From positions 38,812,001 to 38,876,000 of the forward strand of contig OX485806.1 in NCBI GenBank assembly GCA_950295325.1: a DNA stretch of 64,000 nucleotides, read 5' to 3'. Source of the DNA: Polytrichum commune (lineage: Eukaryota > Streptophyta > Polytrichopsida > Polytrichales > Polytrichaceae). A model generated the notes under the pieces. It was not told the origin of the DNA and made no database searches. It worked only from the letters and a program-made list of their open reading frames with translations. Both the position numbers and the translations under genes were made by a program. Shown one piece after another: positions 34,863 to 46,580 of this stretch; positions within the stretch are counted from its first letter, which is position 1, and each line of letters opens with the position of its first letter.

Positions 34863-37800
34863 TCAGAGTGGCCGTTTTATCATAGAAGAAAATGATTTCT
34901 TCATTTTTGCCTTCTTTTTTCGGTCCTTTGATAATAAGAATAATTTTCACCTCATGAAAAAAACCGAGCATATATCCAGTGGGGTTTTCCCATTCCCTAA
35001 GGCATTGAGAATGGGTGTCAACGGTAAAGCATTACAGTGGGATGGGCATAGAATGGTGATATAATTGCATGCAGGGGGGAGAAAACTTTGTTATGCATTG
35101 CAAGACAAAGGCATGATCCTCCCTTTTGTCAATGTAGAATCCAATTCATTCTCCATGATGGGTGGTATCCGAGTCAACGTCTAATAAGTGTCATCATTAT
35201 CTTGAGATTTTATCAGGAAGCATGGCCCAATCCCCGGCCTCTGTTGGCGTGAGGTTAAACTTCTCTTGTGTTTTATCCCATGTAAAAAAATTCCAATGTT
35301 CACTATCCTACATATCGTCTACGCATTGGATACCCTTGTGGTAAAGGTCCTTGAAACCCGATTTTACCCAAGCAATAAGAATAAAAGAAACATATATAAC
35401 GACATTCTAGTGAGTATAGGACTAGATAGCCCAACCACGTCTAAAGGGGCAAGCAAAAGTGATGATAATTAAGGATATAAAACATGAGCTCAACTAGTTA
35501 ACACACTTATTCACAATAATGCTACCAGCCTCATGGCCCTCTGAAAACATACTTTAACTCCTAGGCATGGAAGAATATGGGAGTTTAGAAGAAATTTTTG
35601 CTAGAGGGTCAACGAAAGCAATGTCATGAGATGCTTTTATGCAATTATTCTATAAAGTGGAATATTATTATGCACAATATCCGTGGGCTCAATGACATGG
35701 AAAACGTTGCGAAAGAACGGTGTTTTATTAACTCTTTAACACTTAGGGCAAAGCATTGGAAATTCTAGGGTGTACAAACTAGCTTATAGAAGCCACACTA
35801 AAAGAGAGGAGTTGACTCAACCCTAAAGCTACCGACCGGTAAAGGGAGGGTGGGAATTCTATTCTCTCGTAAATACAGAAGACTAGTTACTACACATGGG
35901 GCGTTATATGATAATAGAGTTGTGTGAACTAAGATTGAAGGAATTGGAGGAGGTAATATAGGAATTGCATGTATTTACGCATCCAATATCCCTATGGAAA
36001 GAAAACACTTGTGGCATATAATGGTAGATTCTTTTCCAAGGATTGTGAATAAATTCTAGGGGGGACTTCAATATGACAAAGTGACTACATGACAAATCCA
36101 ATGATTGTGGGAGGGCCATTAGTGATCTAGAAATGTACATATAGAATGAATTACTTAACGTATTTCAAATAAAAAGACATTTTTGTCCACCAATTGAAGC
36201 CCCAAACTCTCATGGAATAACGGAAAGCGGACTCAGACTCGGTGGTTCACAAGACTAGATAGATTTTACACTCTTGAACATAGTAAGTTAGACATATACC
36301 ATTCGGCATATTTTATCCATGGATACCCTATCGGACCATATCACTCTCCGGTCCAAGTGGAATTATGCATTGGCAATGAAGAGGTGATGTTATCAATATT
36401 TAAGTGGAATATATCACATTTGTAGGGGAAATTTGTATATAGTCTTAAAAATGAGACATACTTCCAAAAGATACATCTTTATTTTACAAACTTAGGCATA
36501 TAATTAGATTCTACATGCAATTCAATAAACAAAAGCTAGGGAGCAAAAGAGAGAGAAACTTGATGTCATGTCCAACCTATAAATAGCCACGACTAGCCTA
36601 CATGATAATGTATATAATATTAATAAACCATGAGAGGTTAACTAACACAAGAAAATCATAAATAAAATAGAAACTAGGAAAGCTACAATAGTTGCCATTA
36701 GGTTTAGAGTTAAATGAAAAAAAAATTGAAGATCAGTGTTGCACAAAGTTTTTAAAGTTAGTATGACAAAAAAATCCAAACAATTATCTCATAGCTAAGG
36801 GATAGTCATGATAGAAGTCTCACAAAGAATGAGGATCTAAGAAAGATATATTTTGATTTCTACAATATTTTTTACCAACAAAAATAAATATTGGGAAAAA
36901 AAAAACCTTTGGAGGTGTATTGGAAGGTTTTCTAGCCACCTTTACATGCTATCATGAATAGCTCTCTATCAAAAGATATTACTAAGAAATAATTATATAA
37001 TATTGTATTTCTATGGCAAAAGGAAAAACACCAAGACATGATAGGATTCCAATAGAGTTCTTCCAAAAATTATGGCCAACTATACGATATCATTTTCACC
37101 AAATGATAGTTAGGGTTATAGAAAATGAAGCACTCCAAGAGAGGATCACTAAAGGGCCCATTAGTCTTATTCCAAAAGAAAGGGCCACTAAAGGACTCAT
37201 TAGCCTTATTCCAAAAGAAGGGGACACCAAATACCTAAATTATTGGCGGCCAATTATCCTTCTTATAGCAAGCTACAAAACTTTTGCCAAAATTCTCCAT
37301 CCTAGGCTCCAACCCTTGCTTGGAAATGTAATTAGCCCAAAACAAACACCGTTTTTACTGCTCCGATTCATCCTAAATAATATTGTATTGACACATGAAA
37401 CCCTGCACTAGGCAAAGACATCTAGATAACCCTCGGTCTTTTGGAAACTTGATTTTTCTAAGACTTATGACAAGGTTTCTTGGCGGCTCCTCTTTCATGC
37501 AATGCAAAAGATGGACATTAGTGAATAGTTTATTAAATGGATCATACTTCTCTTTGGGAATGCATCTGTGGCAATCAATCTCAATGGTAGTTCGGGAAAT
37601 AATTTTAAAATTAAAAGAGGAGTTAGACAAGAATTTCCTCTTGTACCGTATTTCTTCTTTATCATCGTAGAGGCCCTCCCGCACATCATTAGGAAAGCCG
37701 TAGCAGAGATGAGACTAAGAAGAATTTTCCTTCCAAGAGGAAATAAACAACAAAGCATATCTTAGTATGTGGATGATTCGTCATTTATGGTTAGAGGGGA

Positions 37801-38626
37801 CAAACAATATGTTGATGAAGTTGTTCGACTTCTTAAAGTCTTTAGTGAAGCATTATGTATGGAGATCAACTGGGAAAAATCATGTGCATATTGGTTTGAC
37901 AAGTACACACACAAATAAAAATGGTTTGCAGACTATAAGTGGCGATGGGTGGAAGAGGGAGATATTTCTAAACTATTTAGCACCCCTTTGGCCTTAGCCT
38001 TAACACCCCAGATGTTGACCAATGTATTTTCACCAAAATTTCTAAGAAACTTGACTATTGGAACACCGTGAACTCCCATTGGCGGGAAATAGTAGTCATC
38101 TGCAACCAAATGTTGCTCTCCATATTGTGGTTCTTTATCACGGTATTGGGGGATTCAAACAAGATCCTTAGAAAAAATAGAAGTACAATCCAAAATTACT
38201 TATGGTCCGGTAAAGAGTAACTCACATGCACTAGAGTTTGTTGGAATGAATGTTGTATGAAGAAGAAAGTTGATGGACTTGGGTTAGTGAACTCGGAGGC
38301 TACCAAGATCAGTCTCCTTTGTAAATGATTTGTTAAGGTAATGGAACCTAGAGAATCTAACTTTAAATTCATGCTCAAATACAAACTAGCAAGGTTCAAC
38401 ACATAAAGAGGAAGAAGTTGGGGGTTAGGTTAGATTGGTTCACCAGTAAACAACACCAAGGATTCTCGGGGATCTAGGGTGTGGAGTAACATCGATATAG
38501 CTTGGAAGGTTATGGTGAAAGGCATATATCAACTTCCCCCTTGCACATGGATGGAATTGTTGCACTCGAACATTTGGTGGTCTATTGGATTGGAATTCAT
38601 CAATAAAAGATTCACCTACTCCAAAT
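34863..38626 (+). pseudogene. Decayed L1-like LINE (endonuclease and reverse transcriptase)
   Basis: An ORF1-like piece (EENDFFIFAFFF, about 34885-35060; weak resemblance to DUF4283-type proteins) precedes clear endonuclease traces (GIACIYASN at about 35960, GGDFNMT near 36060, TLEHSKLDIYHS at about 36270) and reverse transcriptase (GKTPRHDRIPIEFFQKLWP at 37019, KGPISLIPK, NYWRPIILL, YVDDS at 37766-37780). The C-terminal part continues (LSILWFFITVLG ... LHSNIWWSIGLEFINK) to about 38620. Many stops and frameshifts show it is dead. The order and motifs are those of plant L1-clade LINEs. The 3' end appears truncated by a MITE at 38627. Confidence 0.9.
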
Positions 38627-38809
38627 GTGTGGGTTACCATTTGGAGTTACGCATTGCTATAACCTTCTATTGACATCATCATTTTTGATCAACTGAGTTA
38701 TACCATTTTTTGGTGTGCATACTAACTACTTATGTTATTTGGATTTTTTAAATGATGTTTTTAGGTAAATAAGTATAGTAACATATAGTTCCAAATGGTA
38801 ACCCACACC
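38627..38809. mobile_element. Short MITE with GTGTGGGTTACCATTTGGA ends
   Basis: GTGTGGGTTACCATTTGGA at the left is mirrored by TCCAAATGGTAACCCACACC at the right, a 183-bp unit abutting the LINE remnant. A clear target duplication was not found. Similar blocks (TTTGGAATCACGCAATGCTATA) occur near 18000 and 8400. Confidence 0.7.
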
Positions 38810-38947
38810 AATTAGACAAAACATTGAAGTTTCCGCAAAAACATTCATCCAAATATCCGAGATGCTGGCATGATTAATTCACTCTCATGCATATGCAAAT
38901 GTAAAGTAAAAATGCAAATGCAAGAAGAGTGGGCTTGCTTTGAATCT

Positions 38948-39144
38948 CACTACTAGGAAACATGATCCTAGAACACACTTCTTATTTGACATGAGCGGTC
39001 ATTAGCTCATGATCCCATTGACAACTCCCGAGTCCAATCTACATTTGTCATAGATTGCATTCGACTCTTGTCAATGAGGTTATGTACTAATAACCGCCCA
39101 TGTCAAATGAGAAGTGTGTATTAGAACCACAATGCCTATAAATG
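38948..39144. mobile_element. Short CACTA-like MITE
   Basis: Starts CACTACTAGGAAACATG; the right end is diverged (CCTATAAATG). The interior is palindromic, with AACACACTTCT...GACATG blocks facing CATGTCAAATGAGAAGTGTG. Same family as 23819-24773. Confidence 0.6.
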
Positions 39145-39322
39145 TTTAGAATTTCATTAAGTTCCCAATGATAAGTGAAGTTCCCAAGTAGTTTCCAAGT
39201 GAAAATGGATGTATTTTAGTTGTACATAACATAGATGAAAGAGATTTTAACATTAACTACCTCTTTAATATGACAAAATGAAGATTCTAAATATCGCATG
39301 ATCGAGTGTTGTAGTCGTATAA

Positions 39323-39718
39323 GAGCATCTCCACCCTTGGGCAGAAAGGCAGGCTCTCGAAATGCGCTTTGAAGGGCTCCAAGCATGCACTAAATTTTTT
39401 TAGGGTGGCACTCCCCCACCGTTACTTGCATACTGGCTCTTCAAGCCAAAAAATTGTCAAGAATATTCATCTCGGCCCTACATAACTACTCATGATTCCC
39501 AAAAGTGGCACGATTCACTGAATCGCAAGTGGATGAGGCCCCGGAATGTGGGCGCAGCAAGAGCAACGCTCACCCACGAGGATAGTGAGTGGAGCCGGAA
39601 GTTTGAAGAGCCCTGGCAATCAAGGCCTCGGTGTTGGGGAGGGGTGGGGCAGGTTTTTCTCCAAGGTCACGTTAAAGGGCTTGCCAAGTCCCTTTAACGC
39701 GGCAGGGTGGAGATGCTC
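39323..39718. mobile_element. Harbinger MITE related to the 7.3-kb element
   Basis: Inverted ends GAGCATCTCCACCC and GGGTGGAGATGCTC with TAA duplicated on both sides (39320-39322, 39719-39721). In inverted orientation, about 240 bp matches the left end of the 45801-53077 element and about 150 bp matches its right end, with the 6.9 kb between them missing. It is 396 bp long and non-coding. Confidence 0.9.
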
Positions 39719-39721
39719 TAA

Positions 39722-40749
39722 GATAGGGAGTTTTGAACTAAAAAGTTTGGTCTCGCAAAAATGGGTCATAATATCGAGGGTGTCATATAAGCGCGTGTCA
39801 TATCAATGAGGTTAGACTGTGTAATAACAATTTGTCTCCCAATGCATTTGATGGGTAGTTTGTCTCAAGTACGGCCTCTTTGAATAATTTGGAATCTTTG
39901 ATACTAATTTTGGATCCCGGTTAGCTACATAAAGTAATTTCCATGCTCTAATCTCATCTCTAATACAGTTGACAACATTTTCATTTCAATAAAAGATCGG
40001 TTGGGCCCACATTAAAGTGCAAGACATCTACTTAGCCACGGCCCCTAGTACACATTTATGACACTTGTTCAAAGACCAAGACCAAGAGCTTGCTTGTTTA
40101 TTATCAGCCTTTGACAAGGTCAAGGCCAAGGCCAATGGTATATATGGACCCCACTGTGTCTGTAATTCTACAAATTTTTATAGGCACATGATTTCATAAC
40201 ATTATTCAGCCATGTGGGTTAGATCCATGATTATAGAATATGTCAATTATATTCCTCGGGTTCTTCGACACAAACCGAAAAATATTTGTTTGTTATGCAT
40301 AAATTCAAGTTGAACTTGGAAATGTGCGTTGAGTTAATAATCCCGGTACTATGCACAAGAATTACTGTCCATCCCATGAATATTCGCACGAAACATTGTT
40401 CATTCCAATATTATTCCCTATAATTACTATTCATAACAACACTATCATTGAAAGTACCGACATTATTCATAATATTCTTACTAATCAAACCAACATTGTT
40501 TAGTATTCATACCGGTGTCAGTTCCTTCTCATGAAGGCAAGATAGTGGAGGCCCATGTCATATGCTAAATATAGAATATGACACAACCATGCAACTAAAT
40601 AATGTTATGTTACCATCACTAGCATGTCATCCATATAATAATAACACAACTTTAGGCTTTGGTGCAACTTTGATCTTACAACACTTGTTAAAAGCATTGA
40701 GTTTGGGTGATCTCACCCTCCCCCCCCACCCATAAATAAATAAATATAA
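39722..40749. other. Intergenic stretch, nothing recognised
   Basis: AT-rich, without coding or repeat structure that I can support. Confidence 0.45.
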
Positions 40750-40924
40750 ATCTTAGAACACACTTAGACAAGGGCAATCATTAGCATACGATCCCATTCA
40801 CAAGAGTCCAATCTAATTTACAATTGCCATAGATTGCATTTGACTCATGTTAATGGGGTCATGTGTTAATGACCGCCCTTGGCATATGGGAAGTGTGTTC
40901 TAAGACCACGTTTTTTTAGTAATG
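40750..40924. mobile_element. Diverged CACTA-like MITE
   Basis: The interior repeats that of 38948-39144 (ATTGCATTTGACTC, GACCGCCC, AAGTGTGTTCTA blocks) and the right end is TTTTTTTAGTAATG. The left end could not be placed exactly. Confidence 0.5.
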
Positions 40925-42181
40925 CCTACCCCCCCCCCCCCAATGTAGAGTTGTAGAGGGCACACTCCAACACAAAATGTGTCTCGTTTTCAACTATATT
41001 ATAAGAATAAAAGGGCATAATCTATTATCTCTTGGGATTGGGATAGTCCACCACCTGCCGATTTCATTAGTATATGCAATTATTGGGAGGGCCTATGTGA
41101 TTGTTTAAAGGACATGAAAATCTTCACTTTGTTCTACTACAACTACACCGTTTATGTTTTTTGGTGTCACGTAAACTATTCGTGAAGGGTCTAAACTAGA
41201 TGCCTAGAGGTCTGGAAGTGTCACATCCGCTAATTGCCAATATGATTCTATTCATCAACATAAGTAACTTCCTCGAGTGAAAAAATATCTACATTTTGAC
41301 ATTTAGAGTAGCACATTGGGATGTGTTAGATGATAGTCTTGCATTTTAGTATGCAAGGGGAAGATTTTTTTTTAGAGTACTCATGGCAAATGTCATGTGT
41401 TTACATTTTTGTATGCAAGAGGAAGATATTCTTGAGCATACTAATGGCAAGTGTCATTTGTGTACACTTTACTCAACTTGTAGACCATTGTGTAACATAA
41501 GCATGCACCTCATAATGCTATTGAACATACTCGTGCTTAGATATGAGTAAGCTCACTTGAATATCAAGTGCCACGAGGTGGCACTTATGGTGAAGTTAAT
41601 CATCGATGAACCTAGGATACGCCTCAAAGTAGGGTAAGTGACATTATTACGCACGTGACACTAAATACCAACATAGTGCATCTCCACCCTTGATTTTGTA
41701 AGTTGACAATATATTATGCTTCACAAATGCTAACCAAATGAAACAATTCCCACGGGGAGGTCACTTCATTGTCAAGTTGACACCACGTGCGGACAAAGTT
41801 TGCTACCCCTATATTACATGCCATATATAATTTTAAAATTTATGATATTTTTTCTACATATACATAACCATTGATAGTATCTTTTGTATACTTTTTTGAA
41901 ATTTTTAGTCATCTTAATTTTTTTTAGTACTTGTTTTAGTTCAATTCTGTGTCATTCTAGTTAGATATGGTATGTTTTATGAAAAAAACAAACCATCAAA
42001 TTTAGTTACCACTTTTAACTATGTCATAGGTACTGTGTATATCTACTCATGAAAAAAATTTGATAAAATTTTGACCCATTTTGGTGGTGCAACTTACCAA
42101 AAGAAGATTTTTTTTTGTCGCACGTGGTGTTCAACTTGACAATGGAGTGATCTACCCGTGACAATTCCCAATCTAATCTAA
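40925..42181. other. Intergenic stretch with a small duplication
   Basis: Nothing coding. A roughly 65-bp direct duplication lies at 41333-41465, with both copies containing GTATGCAAG and GGAAGAT. A poly-C run is near 40930. Confidence 0.45.
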
Positions 42182-42672
42182 GGGCCACTTCACACACAAG
42201 CCAAGAGCCATGACCATAAAATTGTGAGAGCCCAAAAGACATGTCCAAAAGCCGTCCAAGACACTTCCAAAACCATGGAGTGTGATTACGGGCCCTCAAG
42301 TGTAGTGTGAAGCCATATGTGACCGGGCCCAAATGCTATTTCAACGAATCTTTAATTGTGCGGGGTTATCCCACATGATAAAATTTTATAAATCAATGGT
42401 TGTGAGGTTTTGGAGTGCCATGGTCTCTTGGTTCTATGTTAACCCTACCTCTAAGAGGTGGCTTTTGAAAATACTCCAAGTGACCATGAAACATGATCCA
42501 TTTGATGGCACATAGGAATCCATGTAGACTTTACATCCATCTTGCATTCACTTAGTCTGTTGGTCCCTCAACGTAGTGTGAAGCAAACTTGGACCACCTC
42601 CGCCTTTTCCACCAATGAGGTTGCTTGTAGTGCAATGGTCATGGGTCCTTGGTCTCGTGTGTGAAGTGGCCC
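42182..42672. mobile_element. Harbinger MITE, GGGCCACTTCACAC family
   Basis: Ends GGGCCACTTCACACAC and (reverse-complemented) the same, flanked by TAA on both sides (42179-42181, 42673-42675). The unit is 491 bp. A truncated relative is at 60001-60410, and a sister family at 43756 and 55675 shares the ends. Confidence 0.9.
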
Positions 42673-42675
42673 TAA

Positions 42676-43755
42676 TGGCCACTACACTAAATATACCAAT
42701 TAGTGAGAGTAGAAAATTAGTGAAGGCAATACTACATTCCTTTACGTTATAAATCAGTGCCACCAAAAGATCTAAGAAGCATTGGTCATCTCAACACTTG
42801 GCACTATTCACTTAAAGTACGAGTAGAAAACTTGGCATCAAGTTGTATTTTTGACAAAATTTGTCAAACATGCACACTATTTGGCATGAAAATACGGACA
42901 ATTGATATGAAAGTACCGGCGGTTGGCACTAGTCACTACAAGTACGACACTACAAGTCCATGCATGTGGCACACACTATCGTACGTTGATAGCAAGTTGG
43001 GCATATTTTGCCAATAATCAATTAATTTCAAAAGAAAAGAAAAGAGGTTTAGGTTGTCTATAAAAACATTTATAAAAAGTTAGGCAAATGTGTGTGTGTG
43101 TCTATAGGCGCATATCATATCCTAAATAATTCATGTATTGTAACTTATTATTCATTCATTCATGGCGACTAAGTACGTGATGTTAGCCTTAAGGGCGTAA
43201 GCCATCTTAGTGTGCTAATTATGGTTGTGAACAATGCATCTTGTCATTTTGTGCTCATGTTAAGTAGAGGTTGTTTGAAAATTTACAAGCATAGCTAAGA
43301 GCCAGAGGCAAATCAATCATAAGTTCCATCCCATTGACAAGGATGAGAGATTTTGTGCAAAAAAAAAACATGATGAGAGATTATTGAGCATTGCAAGTGA
43401 TATCGAAGCTTCAAATACCCAAGTTGAGAGAGATCGGAGAAGATTGGAGAATTTCCTAAAATCCAAGAATTTGGGTGATTGCCTTTTCTTTCCTTTAGGC
43501 CATCTAGCCCAATAGTTTCCAAAAAGATTAGGCTTAATTAATTTGAATTTTTTTCCTACCCAACTTGCTATCAACCTATGATAATCACAAACACGTAAAA
43601 CTTTTCTTGAAATCTATGATAAAATCTATGATAAATAAGCATAAAATTTTCTGATGTCATGAATTTAGTGTCACTCAGTAGCAACTTTGGCCCTTGGCAA
43701 CTTTGAGATTTGGCTAGATTGTGCATGTCACTTGAATTAGTACCACCCTCACTTA
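42676..43755. other. Intergenic stretch, nothing firm
   Basis: Begins with a CACTACACTAAATA block like the end of the TA-flanked MITE family, without a matching second end. A (GT)n run lies near 43090. No gene is supported. Confidence 0.45.
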
Positions 43756-44358
43756 GGGCCACTTCACACACAAGGTTGAAGGGCCTTGACCATGGCAATG
43801 TAAGAGCTCTCATTGGTCGAAAAGGCAGAGACCGTCCAAGTTCACTTCACATTAGGAGGTGAAGGCTTAAAGGCCCAAAGAGAAGTTCGTGGATGAAAAG
43901 TCTACATGGAGTCCTACATGGTAGGTCGTGGAAAAGGTTGCATGGTCTACCAAAATTTGCGTTAGGCCCTCCTCTAAGAGGTGTGCCTGACAAATTTTTT
44001 GGGAGATCATGATTTAAAATAAATAAATAAATAAATTTTTTCCCAACATGACACATTTCAAGGTAGATTTCAAGGTAGATTCCATGATAGATTCCAGGAT
44101 ACACAAACACTACCAAGTAATTCTCTTAAATTGATGAAGTTTGAGACATATTACATTAAACCAAATCCTCCCCTCTTTTTCCGCCAACAAAATATGCAAT
44201 GGTCCCGCAACATGGTCCATTCTCACTTCACACTATGCTTGAGGGCCCGTGACTACATAAAACGGCTTTCCCAACACCCATGGTACGGCATTTGGATGAG
44301 AGTCAAGGGTCCTCACCATTACAAGGTCACGGCTCTTGGCTCATGTGTGAAGTGGCCC
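43756..44358. mobile_element. Harbinger MITE, GGGCCACTTCACAC ends, second subfamily
   Basis: A 603-bp unit with TTA on both sides (43753-43755, 44359-44361). It recurs in inverted orientation at 55675-56253. Interior repeats of AAGGTAGATT are visible near 44060. Non-coding; the open frames over it are artefacts. Confidence 0.9.
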
Positions 44359-44874
44359 TTATTGGTATAGTCAGGGGCGCTTCACACTATGGCCGAAGGT
44401 CGAGAGGCCGTCGATTTACACAATCAAATTGCAAGAAACCAAGAGTTCGGCCTCTCGACCCTTCACACTATGGCCAAAGTCCAAAGGCAGTCGCAATTTG
44501 GAATGGTTACTTTTTGAAGAAGGTGGCGGACTCTCGAAGGAAGTTTGGGTTGGACGGGAATGGAAACCCAAACTATGGTCGAGAGGCCATCGGTTTTTTT
44601 CATTAAAAAATCAATCATTGACAAAATCTTGGCCGTTAGATTGGAGGGATTATTTTGAGCAAGGAATAAAGTGCGATACTTCTTTGGATTTGGACTTTGG
44701 ACTTGACCTTTGGAAGCTTCACACTATGGCCGTCCAAGTCGAGAGGTTGTGGGAGTTCATGGCCAGAGATTTGGACTTTGGACTTGGCCTTTGGAGACTT
44801 CACACTATGCCCGACCAAAGGCTCCACTTACTATATTTTATTGACTATTTTCAACCCATTTCTTTGGACTCTTA

Positions 44875-45301
44875 GGGCGTCCCCAGCAGCCTCGCCATAG
44901 GGCATGCCAACGCCAAAAATGGGGCATCCCGGGTTCTTAGGTGGCGGTACCGGCATAAATTGATCCCCACCAATGTCCGGTCCGGCATAATTTAGAAGCG
45001 GCCCGGGTATAGTAAAGGCCTTCCAACGCCATAAATGGTTCATATGGCGGCCCTCCTCCGGCCCGCCAAGAGATTACTTTAATATCAGATACTCCGATAT
45101 CCTACTTTATCCCATGTCAGATAATAGGTGTCGTTGTCTTATTGATTGCTTCCTAATTATACCGGGGGTATGCCTAGGCTTTGGTGGGCTCTGACTCAAG
45201 ATGAGCGGCCCCGCCCAAGATGGAGGGCTCCCCAAACACCCTAAACACCATATAATATATTATTTTTGGCGGGTTGCTTACTATCTCTCCTGGGGATGCC
45301 C
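44875..45301. mobile_element. Harbinger MITE, GGGCGTCCCCAGC family, copy 1
   Basis: Ends GGGCGTCCCCAGCAGCC and CTGGGGATGCCC, flanked by TTA (44872-44874, 45302-45304). The 427-bp interior is GC-rich at the left and nearly identical to copy 2 (45305-45721) and, inverted, to copy 3 (58513-58939). Confidence 0.9.
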
Positions 45302-45304
45302 TTA

Positions 45305-45721
45305 GAGCGTCCCCACCAGACCGGGCATAGGGCATGCCAACGCCAAAAATGGGGCATCCCGGGTTCTTAGGTGGCGGTACCGGCATAAATTGAGCCCCAC
45401 CAATGTCCGGTCCGGCATAATTTAGAACCGGCCCGGGTATAGTAAGGGCCTTCCCCCGCCATAAATGGTTCATATGGCGGCCCTCCTCCGGCCCGCCAAG
45501 AGATTACTTTAATATCAGATACTCCGATATCCTACTTTATCCCATGTCAGATAATAGGTGTCGTTGTCTTATTGATTGCTTCCTAATTATACCGGGGGTA
45601 TGCCTAGGCTTTGGTGGGCTCTGACTCAAGATGAGCTGCCCCGCCCAAGATGGAGGGCTCCCCAAAGGTATAAAATATTATATACTCTATTTGGCGTGTA
45701 CCCGGTCTGGTGGGGACGCTC
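45305..45721. mobile_element. Harbinger MITE, GAGCGTCCCCACC variant, copy 2
   Basis: Ends GAGCGTCCCCACCAGACCGG and its exact reverse complement, flanked by TTA (45302-45304, shared with copy 1, and 45722-45724). The interior is very similar to copy 1, but the ends have different sequence. Confidence 0.9.
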
Positions 45722-46044
45722 TTAACAAAGTTTGGCCACTCAATCCCACCGATTCCCACGGCCTCTCGACTTGGACGGCCATAATGTGAAGTGGCCCTTA
45801 GAGCATCTCCACCCATACGCGCTAAAGGGACTCGGCAAGCCCTTTAGCGTGGCCTTGAAGAAAAACTTACCCCACCCCTCTTGCCCGGGCTCTTCAAACT
45901 TGCCAGGGCTCTTCAAACTTCGGGCTCCACTCACTATCCTCGCGGGTGAGCGTTGCTCTTGCTGCGCCCACATTCCGGGCCTCATCCTCTTGCGATTCAG
46001 TGAATCGTGCCACTTTTGGGAATCAAGAGCGGTTCTGTAAGGCG

Positions 46045-46245
46045 GACATGGCGGGACGTGGGCGCAGTCGCGGAGGAGATTCTGCAAGCGTCGGGCGCAG
46101 CCGGGGAGTGCGTGGACGAGGCCGCGGGACGGCAACTCAACGATCATCCGCAGGTGGTTGCGATGTCGGAGGTGCAGTGCGGGATCAGGTACTGGAACTC
46201 TACATCGTTTTACACTCCGCCTGGTTGTTTTTGCGAGAGTAAGTA
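46045..46245 (+). CDS. Possible RG-rich N-terminal exon inside the 7.3-kb element
   Basis: A GC-rich island with an ATG at about 46048 opening MAGRGRSRGGDSASVGRSRG and more RG repeats, followed by a hydrophobic-aromatic tail and a GTAAGT donor at about 46238. It looks like a first exon, but no acceptor in matching phase was found before the Myb-like ORF. It could be a captured host exon or the start of an unrecognised element protein. Confidence 0.3.
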
Positions 46246-46262
46246 GACAGAAGAGATACATG

Positions 46263-46580
46263 AATCGCCGCTATAGCACTAATTTTGGTCGAGGTCAGAT
46301 GCCCATTAGGGGTAAGGAGATAGGGCACGCACTTGTGAGAAGTCCGTCCATCTCATCGTCTTCCCGAGGAACATTTCTGCGAGTTCGAAAGTGATAGATC
46401 AGAGAAAATAATTTTTAGATTGCTGTGCCCCCTTGCTTATTTGGTAAACCATGCGGCAAGGTTAAAAAGTGCGCGGAAGCGCTGCCGAATGTTTTTCGGC
46501 AGACTCTTGTGGAAACCCATTCGCTAACACTAATTCTGATGACACTAATTTTCTGGTGATCAGATCACCATCGCGGCAGG
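46263..46580 (+). repeat. Left arm of 318-bp internal inverted repeat
   Basis: It pairs with 52032-52349. By eye only about six mismatches and no length difference occur over some 314 bp. CACTAATT occurs at 46278, 46528 and 46543. A frame starting MRGSAAECFSADSCG appears in both arms because of the repeat and is not taken as a gene. Confidence 0.95.

Larger units (their letters stand above)
44375..45797. mobile_element. Harbinger-like element (CTTCACACTATGGCC) split by two MITEs
   Basis: The left end GGGCGCTTCACACTATGGCC matches the reverse-complemented right end GGGCCACTTCACATTATGGCC. TTA follows the right end (45798-45800). After removing the two nested MITEs about 570 bp remain. CTTCACACTATGGCC or a close variant occurs four times inside in direct orientation (about 44380, 44464, 44719, 44799), so the interior is built of repeated end-like blocks. 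Confidence 0.7.

Noticed and set aside
44429..44875. 148-codon frame
   Set aside because: Lies in a MITE interior made of repeated CTTCACACTATGGCC blocks; the translation repeats LDFGLxLWxLHTM because of the DNA repeat.
45740..46261. 173-codon frame on the - strand
   Set aside because: It runs across the left terminal repeat of the 7.3-kb element, the TTA site and the neighbouring MITE. An unbroken frame across unrelated elements is chance in GC-rich sequence.
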